Source: Candidatus Stahliibacteriota bacterium CG08_land_8_20_14_0_20_40_26 (lineage in GTDB: Bacteria; Hydrothermota; UBA3073). From it: a stretch of DNA of 10,576 nucleotides. Under the pieces are notes generated by a model that saw only the letters and a list, made by a program, of their open reading frames with translations, did no database searches and had not been told where the DNA came from. The stretch is taken from NCBI GenBank assembly GCA_002774315.1, contig PEYP01000135.1:1-10576 (forward strand), written 5' to 3'. A program made the position numbers and the translations under genes. Shown piece by piece: positions 5,197 to 10,576 of the stretch (positions are counted from its first letter, which is position 1; the number at the start of each line of letters is the position of its first letter).

Positions 5197-5454
5197 ATGG
5201 AGATCACAGATGTGAGGATATTCCCTCGCGGAGAGGCAAAGCTCAAGGCGTTTGCCTCAATAACCTTTGACGATTCCTTCCGGGTGAAGGGTCTGAGAGT
5301 GGTGGAGGGAAGTAATGGTCTATTCGTCGCTATGCCGTCGAGAAAACTACCGGATGGAACCTTTGAGGATATTGCACATCCTCTGACAAGAGAGGCGAAG
5401 GCGTTGATAGAGAAGAGGGTGCTTGCGGAATATAAAAAGGCGATTAAGGAATAG
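5197..5454 (+). CDS. spoVG: SpoVG family regulator
   Basis: An 85-residue protein starting MEITDVRIFPRGEAKLKAFA and including VKGLRVVEGSNGLFVAMPSR and the PDGTFEDIAHPLTREAK block, all hallmarks of SpoVG. In Firmicutes SpoVG affects septum formation and sporulation, and family members bind nucleic acids; in other bacteria its role is less clear. Length is normal. The start at ATG 5197 is set by AGGAGG at 5186-5191, five bases upstream; the same frame is open back to 5005, but that part overlaps ispE and encodes repeat. The tRNA-Gln gene begins ten bases after the stop with no terminator between, so both are likely in one transcript. Confidence 0.95.
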   Translation: MEITDVRIFPRGEAKLKAFASITFDDSFRVKGLRVVEGSNGLFVAMPSRKLPDGTFEDIAHPLTREAKALIEKRVLAEYKKAIKE

Positions 5455-5464
5455 TACAGATTTC

Positions 5465-5536
5465 TCGGGGGTCGTCTAATTGGCAGGACACCGGCCTTTG
5501 GAGCCGAGAGTCGGGGTTCGAGTCCCTGCCCCCGAG
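5465..5536 (+). tRNA. tRNA-Gln (anticodon TTG)
   Basis: A 72-base cloverleaf can be drawn. The acceptor stem is TCGGGGG (5465-5471) with CCCCCGA (5529-5535), then discriminator G5536. The D arm is 5474-5489. The anticodon loop CTTTGGA (5496-5502) has TTG at 5498-5500. The T arm is CGGGG/CCCTG around TTCGAGT. The first anticodon-stem pair (5491 with 5507) is a C-A mismatch. CCA is not encoded. It follows spoVG closely and probably needs processing from the operon transcript. Confidence 0.95.
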
Positions 5537-5552
5537 GAGATACTGTTAAGAA

Positions 5553-5604
5553 GGTAGTAGGCAGTAAGCAGTAGGCAGCAGGTAATCGGTAATCAGTGAT
5601 CAGA
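5553..5604. repeat. AGTAGGCAGTAAGCAGT / GGTAATC repeat cluster
   Basis: GTAGGCAG occurs twice with a GTAAGCAG variant between them, then GGTAATC twice. These look like imperfect short tandem repeats and carry no coding signal. Confidence 0.55.
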
Positions 5605-5668
5605 AACAGAGATAAAGTGACCGAAGATTAATGACCCTGATGAAATAGCTCACAAGTTCGCATTTCAC

Positions 5669-5695
5669 CCTGTTGAATAAATCCGCTTCAACAGG
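5669..5695. repeat. 9-bp perfect inverted repeat
   Basis: CCTGTTGAA (5669-5677) and TTCAACAGG (5687-5695) with a 9-base loop TAAATCCGC. A hairpin is likely, but no T run follows, so it is not a standard terminator. Confidence 0.6.
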
Positions 5696-5781
5696 ACAAG
5701 CAGGGTAAACAAATGACATCTGCAATCTAAAATCTGTAGTCTAAAATAATCAGCGTCCGAAAAACGAATCAGGGAGGGTTT

Positions 5782-6863
5782 ATGGTTACAAGAGAGCAGA
5801 TCCTCCAGATTGTTGACTTTAAGGGGAATAGTCATTCCGTAGTCAGTTTATATCTTTCCCCCAGCCCGGAAAAGCTGAAATACAGGGATTTTGTGGCTGA
5901 AGCAAAGAGTTTGTTAAAAAAATAGAGGAAGATCCTCTCCTTAAAGGCGAATACAGGAAGATAATAGATTTTCTTGAAACAAGATTTGAGCCATCTGCCA
6001 GATCAGTCGTGATATTTTCATCACCGAAAAGTGACTTCTTTCAGGTTTACGAAATTCCTATACCCCTGAAGGGTACTTGCATAGCCGGGAAAGAACCTTA
6101 TATAAAACCGCTCATAAGGCTTCTCGAGCAGTATGAGAGATACTGTCTGGTACTCGTGGACGGGAAGAAGGCGCGAATTTTCTCCATTTATATGGGGAAG
6201 TTAGAAGAGCATACATATATACTTGACGAGGTTCCCGGCTGGCACAAGCAGGGCGGATGGTCACAGGCAAGATTCCAGAGACATATAGAACAGCATATAT
6301 ATGAACATCTGAAGAAGGTCGCAGATATTACACTCACCTTTTTTAAGAAGGAACAATTTGACAGACTTATTCTTGGTGGTCCCCATGAGGTAGTAGCCCA
6401 TTTCAAGAACATAATTCATATATATCTTGTCAGGAGATTCGTTGGAAATATTGCAATTGATGTCAATGCAAACATCCAGGAGATAGAGAAACGAGCAATC
6501 TCCCTTATAGAAAAGATAGAAGAAAAAGAGAATGAGGAACTTATGCAGCGTGTTCTGGATAATATGGGCAAAATGGCAGTGGCAGGTATAAAGGATGTAA
6601 CAACTATGTTGAATCAGGGAAGGATACAGGTTTTGCTTGTAGATCCTGACTTCAGTACGGAGGGATGGATATGTCCGAAATGTCATTTCATTTCTACCAC
6701 TTCAGCAAAGTGTAATGTATGCGAAAGTGATGTAGAGAAAAGTGAAGATATTATTGAAAATATAATAGAGCAAAACTTTGAACTCGCCGGGGAAATACAT
6801 TTCCTGAATAACAACGAGACACTCAAGGACCTCAGGGGGATAGCTGCAATCCTGCGGTGGTAG
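5782..6863 (+). CDS. eRF1/Vms1-like release-factor family protein, with a frame change near codon 47
   Basis: From ATG 5782 (GGAGG at 5773-5777) the frame reads MVTREQILQIVDFKGNSHSV and stops at TAG 5923-5925. The -1 frame carries on smoothly (IEEDPLLKGEYRKIIDFLET) to 6863. Joined at a run of seven A, the product has about 360 residues. Residues 158-168 read GGWSQARFQRH, which resembles the GxxQ region of the Vms1/eRF1-related peptidyl-tRNA hydrolase domain. The C-terminal third resembles eRF1 domain 3: an ILLVDPD-like strand (VLLVDPDF), a zinc ribbon CPKC...CNVC, and the ending LKDLRGIAAILRW typical of archaeal release factors. Bacterial relatives are thought to act in ribosome rescue or ribosome binding. 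Whether the break is an assembly error, a mutation or a programmed shift cannot be told from one sequence. If the -1 frame is used alone, a GTG at 6009 would give 284 residues lacking the N-terminal domain. Confidence 0.75.
5916..5938 (+). other. A7 slip site, in-frame stop and adjacent hairpin in the eRF1-like gene
   Basis: The zero frame reads TTA AAA AAA TAG; sliding back one base on A-AAA-AAA (5916-5922) enters the frame of the rest of the protein at ATA GAG GAA. A 6-bp hairpin, AGAGGA/TCCTCT with loop AGA, occupies 5924-5938. The heptamer fits the canonical -1 pattern, but the hairpin starts only one base after it, closer than usual stimulatory structures. Confidence 0.6.
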
Positions 6864-6937
6864 CGAGCAGAAATAATGCCTTTGTATTTTTATAACTTTT
6901 GGCACCTTAAACTGATACTGTGAAAAATAATATGAAA

Positions 6938-7117
6938 AACCACAGAGGTCACAGAGTAAATTTAATTCTCTGTGCTCTCCAAAAGAAAAAAGGACGCAGA
7001 TGAACGCTGATTTACACGGGTTTTTATCTTTTCTTTTTGCGGTCTGAAATCTAAAATTTATAATTCCTTAATATCAGATAATCTCTGAGTTAAAGACACT
7101 TCGTGTTCTCTGTGGTT
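6938..7117. repeat. CACAGAG element with 10-bp terminal inverted repeats
   Basis: Left end AACCACAGAG (6938-6947) and right end CTCTGTGGTT (7108-7117) are perfect inverted repeats, 180 bases end to end. A second hairpin, CACAGAG/CTCTGTG (6950-6956 with 6968-6974), sits at the left end. The interior carries other dispersed repeats. No transposase is encoded. Confidence 0.65.
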
Positions 7118-7171
7118 TAAAAAAGATGGGATAAAAAGATTGGTTTTGTCCGTGCGGATCCGTATGGATAA

Positions 7172-7246
7172 GAGGTCACAGAGGGGAGGAATAAAAATCT
7201 TTTGTAATTCCTTAATACTAAACATCCTCTGTGTTCTCCGTGGTTA
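7172..7246. repeat. Short CACAGAG element
   Basis: GAGGTCACAGAGG at the left and CCTCTGTGTTCTCCGTGGTT (about 7226-7246) at the right form imperfect inverted ends; the interior contains TAATTCCTTAATA, also found in the element at 6938-7117. Confidence 0.55.
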
Positions 7247-7284
7247 AGTTTTTCACACTACCCTTAAACTCTTAAAGATTGATT

Positions 7285-8388
7285 ATGAAACTATTTCTTG
7301 TAGCAGGAGCTCGTCCAAATTTTATGAAAATCGGGCCTCTCGTGGATGAGATGAAGAAACATCCGGAAATAGATCCCATCATTGTCCATACAGGCCAGCA
7401 TTATGATTATGAGATGTCTGCGATATTCTTCAAGGATCTGGAGATTGCGGAGCCGGACATATACCTCGGTGTTGGTTCAGGCTCTCAGGGAGAACAGACA
7501 GGAAAGATTATGATTGCAATAGAGAAGGAGATGATAAAACATAGACCCGGTCTTGTGGTGGTCGTCGGTGATGTGAATTCAACTCTTGCAGCATCAGTTG
7601 TTGCATCGAAACTGCACATTCCCATAGCCCATGTGGAGGCAGGGCTGAGATCTTTCGACAGAACTATGCCGGAGGAGATAAACAGACAGGTTACAGACGT
7701 GCTTTCGGAATACCTTTTTACAACAGAAGAATCAGGGAATGAAAATCTGAGGAATGAAGGCATAGCAGAGGAGAAGATATATTTTGTTGGCGATATAATG
7801 ATAGAGGCGCTTATCAATGCAAAATGTAAAATGCAAAATGTAAAATTATCAATCAATAATCTAAAATCTAAAATCTTCAATCTGGAATCTCCTTATGCAC
7901 TTATTACCCTCCACCGTCCGTCCAATGTGGATGATAAAAATACATTTTCAAGAGTGCTTAATGCTGTGGATGAGGTTTCCAGGAAGATACCCATAATATT
8001 TCCCATACATCCAAGAACGAGAAAGATGACAGAGAAATTCGGACTTTCTGAAAAACTAAAGCCGCTCCATGTGGTAAAGCCCCTTGGATATCTTGACTTT
8101 ATTGTATTAGAGAAAAACGCGAAGTTTGTCCTGACAGATTCGGGCAGTATACAGGCAGAGACCACATACTTCGGGATTCCCTGTCTTACCATAAGAGAGA
8201 ATACAGAGAGACCTGTCACAATATCTATAGGCACAAATAAGCTTGTAGGAACAGATAAAGATAAAATCGTAGAGGAAAGTTTGAATATCCTTGATGGAGA
8301 GAATAAGAAAGGACACATTCCACCGTTGTGGGACGGAAAGACAGCAGAAAGAATAGTGGATGTGATTTTGCATTTTGAACAAATGTAG
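7285..8388 (+). CDS. wecB: UDP-N-acetylglucosamine 2-epimerase (non-hydrolysing)
   Basis: WecB interconverts UDP-GlcNAc and UDP-ManNAc, feeding surface polysaccharides. The 367-residue protein shows GARPNFMKIGPLV (8-20), HTGQHYDYEM, VVVVGDVNST with Asp96, HVEAGLRSFDRTMPEEINR (116-134) with Glu118 and Glu131, ITLHRPSNVDD with His210, and DSGSIQAE plus RENTERPVT near the UDP site. Those residues sit where the known catalytic Asp, Glu, Glu and His lie in the E. coli enzyme. ATG 7285 gives the family start; an in-frame TTG at 7279 adds two residues. No strong Shine-Dalgarno site is visible. Residues about 178-202 (reading NAKCKMQNVKLSINNLKSKI onwards) are encoded by intergenic-type repeat sequence in frame, in the linker before the His210 block. 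A dedicated glycan cluster is not visible nearby. Confidence 0.93.
   Translation: MKLFLVAGARPNFMKIGPLVDEMKKHPEIDPIIVHTGQHYDYEMSAIFFKDLEIAEPDIYLGVGSGSQGEQTGKIMIAIEKEMIKHRPGLVVVVGDVNSTLAASVVASKLHIPIAHVEAGLRSFDRTMPEEINRQVTDVLSEYLFTTEESGNENLRNEGIAEEKIYFVGDIMIEALINAKCKMQNVKLSINNLKSKIFNLESPYALITLHRPSNVDDKNTFSRVLNAVDEVSRKIPIIFPIHPRTRKMTEKFGLSEKLKPLHVVKPLGYLDFIVLEKNAKFVLTDSGSIQAETTYFGIPCLTIRENTERPVTISIGTNKLVGTDKDKIVEESLNILDGENKKGHIPPLWDGKTAERIVDVILHFEQM
7818..7890 (+). repeat. Dispersed-repeat sequence inside the wecB reading frame
   Basis: Two perfect tandem copies of TGCAAAATGTAAAA (7818-7831, 7832-7845) are followed by AATCTAAAATCTAAAATC and then, at 7873-7890, 18 bases that are the exact reverse complement of intergenic bases 3328-3345. 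The frame stays open through all of it. Confidence 0.8.
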
Positions 8389-8395
8389 GGTGGAG

Positions 8396-8451
8396 GTGTA
8401 GGGCAGAGCTTTAGCTCTGCAGTAAAGCAAACCTAAAGGTTTGCCCTACAC
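8396..8451. repeat. Cruciform-like repeat with two inner hairpins after wecB
   Basis: Outer arms GTGTAGGGC (8396-8404) and GCCCTACAC (8443-8451) enclose GCAGAGC-TTTA-GCTCTGC (8403-8420) and GCAAACC-TAAA-GGTTTGC (8427-8444). It starts eight bases past the wecB stop and may reduce read-through, but it lacks a T run. A diverged, interrupted copy of its right half follows at 8464-8506. Confidence 0.75.
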
Positions 8452-8463
8452 TACCGCAATATA

Positions 8464-8506
8464 GCAAACCTGCCTGTCTACCGACAGGTAGAAAGTTTAT
8501 CCTACA
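8464..8506. repeat. Second copy of the right half-element, interrupted by a type 2 GC palindrome
   Basis: GCAAACCT (8464-8471) and AAAGTTTATCCTACA (8492-8506) align with the uninterrupted 8427-8450. Between them are exactly 20 bases, GCCTGTCTACCGACAGGTAG (8472-8491), placed in the loop of the host hairpin. Confidence 0.75.
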
Positions 8507-8534
8507 ATGGTATACATTATGTAATGACGGTATT

Positions 8535-8553
8535 CCTGTCTACCGACAGGTAG
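8535..8553. repeat. GC palindrome, type 2, touching the purH start region
   Basis: CCTGTCTACCGACAGGTAG, identical to 8473-8491, ends six bases before the purH ATG. Its right arm supplies the only AGG/GAG-like bases where a ribosome binding site should be. Confidence 0.85.
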
Positions 8554-8558
8554 AGAAG

Positions 8559-10040
8559 ATGGCTGATAGGTATGCACTCATAAGCACTTATGATAAAACT
8601 GGGATTGTTCCGTTTGCAGATGCCCTGTTAAGGCATAACTATAAACTGCTTGCTACAGGTGGAACAGCGGATTATCTTGAGAAGAAGGGGATAAAACCAA
8701 CCACTATAGACAGTTTTACCGGGTTCCCCCCAATGCTCAGCGGCCGTGTCAAAACCCTTCATCCTGTGATATTTGGCGGAATACTCGCAAAGGGAAATGA
8801 TGATGAGGTTACAAGATATAATCTTCCGCTTATTGATATTGTGGTGGTAAACCTCTATCCGTTTGATAAAGAGCCATCCTTAGAGAATATAGATATAGGC
8901 GGAATATCTCTTATAAGGGCAGCAAGCAAAAATCATAACCGCGTCAGCTGTGTAGTCGACCCAGAGGACTATGATACGATAATAGAAGAACTTGATACAA
9001 ATGGTGAAATATCACCCAACACAAGACTTCGTCTTGCAAGGAAGGCGTTCTCTCTCTCTGCATATTTTGATGTGAAGGTGTCAGAATGGCTTGGCAGTGA
9101 TACACTGTTTGTACCGCTTAAAAAAATCAAGAAACTGAGATACGGTGAAAATCCGCATCAGGAAGCAACTCTGTTCAGAGAGAATGGATTTGACGGGCTA
9201 TCTATTGTCAATGCAGTGAAGATTCAGGGAAAGGAGCTCTCTTACAATAATATATGCGATCTTGACAGCGTTCTTTCTATACTGGCCTCGTTTACAGAAC
9301 CTGCCTCCTGTGTTTTAAAGCACTCAACTCCCTGCGGAATTGCAGTCTCCCCAAGCATAGCTGATGCATATAGAAAGGCAAGAAGTTGTGACCCGCTTTC
9401 CAGTTTCGGCGGTATTGTCGGCATTAACCGTGAAGTGGACAAAGAAACTGCTACCGAGCTTTCATCTACATTTCTGGAGGCTGTGCTTGCACCATTATAT
9501 ACGGATGAGGCGAAAGAGATCCTTTCAAAAAAGAAGCGTCTTATTCTGCTTCAGCTTCCGTTAGACGGCCGTCTCTCTCCGTGGTACTACAGGCATATAA
9601 GTGGCGGGCTTATAGAACAGGATAGCGACATCCTGCCGGATAATATAAAGAGTTTCAAAGTTATTACAAGAAGGAAACCAACTGAAGAGGAGTTCCGTGC
9701 TCTCTGTTTTGCCTTTAAGGTCATAAGGTTTATAAGGTCAAATGCTGTATGTATAACAACAGAAGAGATGACGGTGGGTATTGGAGGTGGACAGCCAAAC
9801 AGGGTGGGGGCACTGGAGATTGCACTTATGAACAAAAAGAAATTTGGTTTTAGGGAAGGAGTTGCACTTGCCTCTGACGGATTCTTCCCATTCCGTGATT
9901 CTATAGACCTTGCTGCGAAGGAAGGAATAAGGGCTGTAATACAGCCGGGGGGGTCTATAAGAGATGAAGAGGTAATAAATGCAGCGGATGAGCATGATAT
10001 TACTATGGTATTCACGGGGATAAGACATTTTAAGCACTGA
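8559..10040 (+). CDS. purH: Bifunctional AICAR transformylase / IMP cyclohydrolase
   Basis: PurH performs the last two steps of IMP synthesis: formylation of AICAR with 10-formyl-THF, then ring closure. The 493-residue protein is slightly shorter than the usual 510-520. The N-terminal cyclohydrolase domain has SGRVKTLHP (61-69) and NLYPF...IDIGGISLIRAASKNH (98-126). The transformylase domain has RYGENPHQ (194-201), LSYNN, LKHSTPCG with Lys254-His255 as the catalytic pair, DPLSSFGG (278-285), RSNA (393-396, where Lys is more common than Arg), GIGGGQPNRV (407-416) and FFPFRDSID. The ATG at 8559 fits the family start MADRYALIST. Its ribosome binding site is weak (AGAGAAG) and overlaps the foot of a GC palindrome. 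No purine riboswitch or clear promoter is seen in the 170 bases upstream. Activity appears intact. Confidence 0.96.
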   Translation: MADRYALISTYDKTGIVPFADALLRHNYKLLATGGTADYLEKKGIKPTTIDSFTGFPPMLSGRVKTLHPVIFGGILAKGNDDEVTRYNLPLIDIVVVNLYPFDKEPSLENIDIGGISLIRAASKNHNRVSCVVDPEDYDTIIEELDTNGEISPNTRLRLARKAFSLSAYFDVKVSEWLGSDTLFVPLKKIKKLRYGENPHQEATLFRENGFDGLSIVNAVKIQGKELSYNNICDLDSVLSILASFTEPASCVLKHSTPCGIAVSPSIADAYRKARSCDPLSSFGGIVGINREVDKETATELSSTFLEAVLAPLYTDEAKEILSKKKRLILLQLPLDGRLSPWYYRHISGGLIEQDSDILPDNIKSFKVITRRKPTEEEFRALCFAFKVIRFIRSNAVCITTEEMTVGIGGGQPNRVGALEIALMNKKKFGFREGVALASDGFFPFRDSIDLAAKEGIRAVIQPGGSIRDEEVINAADEHDITMVFTGIRHFKH

Positions 10041-10049
10041 AAACGGAAA

Positions 10050-10216
10050 AACCACAGAGTTCACAGAGAAAGTCACTTTTGTTTTATTCTCTGTGCACTC
10101 AAACTCGCTGAATGATTTTTACTTGTTTAGAATAAATGAGATTGAACAGATTTGGAGTTTGAAGGAGAGCACAGAGGGGTTTTTTTTGATAAAGATTCTC
10201 TGTGCACTCTGTGGTT
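10050..10216. repeat. CACAGAG element with 21-bp terminal inverted repeats
   Basis: The left end (10050-10070, beginning AACCACAGAG) and right end (10196-10216, ending CTCTGTGGTT) are inverted repeats matching at 20 of 21 positions; the element is 167 bases. Inside are a second TTCTCTGTGCACTC (near 10085-10098) and GAGAGCACAGAG (near 10165-10176), so two nested hairpins are possible. It begins ten bases past the purH stop and may act as a transcript-end structure. Confidence 0.75.
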
Positions 10217-10317
10217 AATTTTTCTTGACGGACAGAAATTTAGTGGGGGGCTCTTTTTTAAAATCGGGCCTTAAGTCTCTGATTTACTCATAGTTAAGTA
10301 AAATAAATAATTTCCGA

Positions 10318-10352
10318 TCTGTGGAATCTGTGAAAATCAGTGAAATCCGTGG
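10318..10352. repeat. TCTGTG/TCCGTG phased repeat
   Basis: Four near copies of TCTGTG (TCTGTG, TCTGTG, TCAGTG, TCCGTG) spaced about nine to ten bases apart. Similar motifs lie at 3517-3536 and, on the other strand, 6993-7020. Confidence 0.5.
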
Positions 10353-10367
10353 CAACGAAGTTTTTTC

Positions 10368-10396
10368 TTGACAAATTCAATAATATATGATATAAT
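10368..10396 (+). promoter_or_regulatory. Perfect consensus sigma70 promoter with no gene behind it
   Basis: TTGACA (10368-10373), 17 bases, TATAAT (10391-10396), preceded by a T run as at 3621. Transcription should start near 10403. No protein-coding frame follows within the window. Confidence 0.85.
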
Positions 10397-10402
10397 ATAC
10401 AA

Positions 10403-10483
10403 TCTGGCTAAGTTTCGAGCATAAAAAATTTGCCTGTCTATTGGCAGGCAGAGAAGTATCACAACAATGCCAGATAGCTTTTT
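10403..10483 (+). ncRNA. Candidate small RNA from the orphan promoter
   Basis: The predicted 5' end carries ATCTGGC (10402-10408), which pairs perfectly with GCCAGAT (10469-10475). Three bases later comes a run of five T (10479-10483). A GC-palindrome hairpin (10431-10450) would lie within the closed loop. Hence an RNA of about 80 bases with paired ends and a terminator-like tail is possible. A 10-codon frame (10468-10500) begins with ATG but has only a weak GAGAAG upstream. No known RNA family is recognised, and the transcript may instead be the leader of a gene beyond the window. Confidence 0.3.
10431..10450. repeat. GC palindrome, diverged type 2
   Basis: TGCCTGTCTATTGGCAGGCA with arms TGCCTG/CAGGCA, followed by GAGAAG, the same bases that follow the copy ahead of purH. 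Confidence 0.65.
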
Positions 10484-10518
10484 AGGTACTGTCAAATAGA
10501 ATATGAAAGAATATGACA

Positions 10519-10576
10519 AACCACACCTGCCTACCGTCAGGCAGGGAGGTCACAGAGTAAAATTAATTCTCTGTGC
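10519..10576. repeat. CACAGAG element interrupted by a GC palindrome, cut by window edge
   Basis: AACCACA (10519-10525), then CCTGCCTACCGTCAGGCAGG (10526-10545), then GAGGTCACAGAG and a CACAGAG/CTCTGTG hairpin (10551-10557 with 10569-10575). The uninterrupted version is present at 6938-6974. Confidence 0.85.

Larger units (their letters stand above)
5537..5770. other. Intergenic region of short dispersed repeats
   Basis: No gene is visible. It contains GTAGGCAGTAAGCAGTAGGC-type repeats followed by GGTAATCGGTAATCAGTGATCAG (about 5553-5604), a 9-bp inverted repeat CCTGTTGAA/TTCAACAGG (5669-5677 with 5687-5695), and a CAATCTAAAATCTG repeat (5723-5748). No T-rich terminator follows the tRNA. Confidence 0.65.
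6864..7284. other. Intergenic field dominated by two CACAGAG elements
   Basis: Between the eRF1-like gene and wecB no gene is seen. Two CCACAGAG-type elements (6938-7117, 7172-7246) take up most of it, with a GACGCAGATGAACGCTGATT motif (6993-7020) inside the first. A 13-base direct repeat, TAATTCCTTAATA, lies at 7061-7073 and 7205-7217. I find no convincing promoter for wecB. Confidence 0.65.
10041..10367. other. Intergenic region after purH
   Basis: No gene is seen. A CACAGAG element with long inverted ends fills 10050-10216. Then come a G-rich/T-rich patch near 10230-10260 and a TCTGTG...TCCGTG repeat motif (10318-10352), ahead of the promoter at 10368. Confidence 0.65.

Noticed and set aside
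8389..8558. Purine riboswitch or PurR-type operator upstream of purH
   Set aside because: The region consists largely of repeat hairpins and I see no purine-aptamer core.
10164..10190. Rho-independent terminator at the T8 run
   Set aside because: No GC hairpin immediately precedes the T run; the nearby inverted repeats belong to the CACAGAG element and enclose it.
10468..10500. 10-codon peptide from the orphan promoter
   Set aside because: It is too short and weakly supported; the paired ends and T run fit an RNA better.

Overview
The window is bacterial chromosome, probably from an uncultivated, repeat-rich lineage. The bacterial marks are Shine-Dalgarno sites, four sigma70-type promoters each with exactly 17 bp between the -35 and -10 boxes, SpoVG, the MEP-pathway kinase IspE, PurH and a bacterial-type tRNA-Gln. 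An eRF1-like protein and a DUF763 protein, families that are common in archaea, are also present. The phylum cannot be fixed from this sequence. Heavy intergenic seeding with short palindromes and CACAGAG-type repeats is reminiscent of candidate-phylum genomes, but that is only an impression.

Layout. Positions 1-3276 run leftward: a polysaccharide deacetylase-like gene (cut by the left edge) behind a consensus promoter, a 23-codon tautomerase remnant with a perfect ribosome binding site, a 380-base repeat field, and a DUF763 gene whose probable promoter lies about 250 bases upstream. A repeat-packed divergent region (3277-3627) separates this from rightward genes: gmhA, ispE (14-base overlap), spoVG and tRNA-Gln, which look like one transcription unit from a near-perfect promoter at 3628-3656. 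Then come an eRF1/Vms1-like gene broken by a -1 frame change at a run of seven A, a repeat field, wecB, a second palindrome cluster, purH and a final repeat field. That last field contains a perfect consensus promoter with no gene behind it.

The genes. The deacetylase-like protein, sedoheptulose-7-phosphate isomerase (GmhA) and UDP-GlcNAc 2-epimerase (WecB) suggest cell-surface polysaccharide work. IspE and PurH are core isoprenoid and purine enzymes. The eRF1-like protein points to ribosome rescue or peptidyl-tRNA hydrolysis. The genes do not form one obvious pathway.

The most striking signal is not a gene. The window holds at least ten copies of a 19-20 base GC-rich palindrome in two related sequence types. 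In five places the uninterrupted target sequence is also present elsewhere in the window, so insertions can be read base by base: they are clean units of about 20 bases (40 where nested) without target duplication. At 1803-1862 one unit sits exactly in the middle of a second, and a third sits in the loop of that one. This suggests that the 20-base palindrome itself is a mobile unit that prefers hairpin loops of other palindromes.
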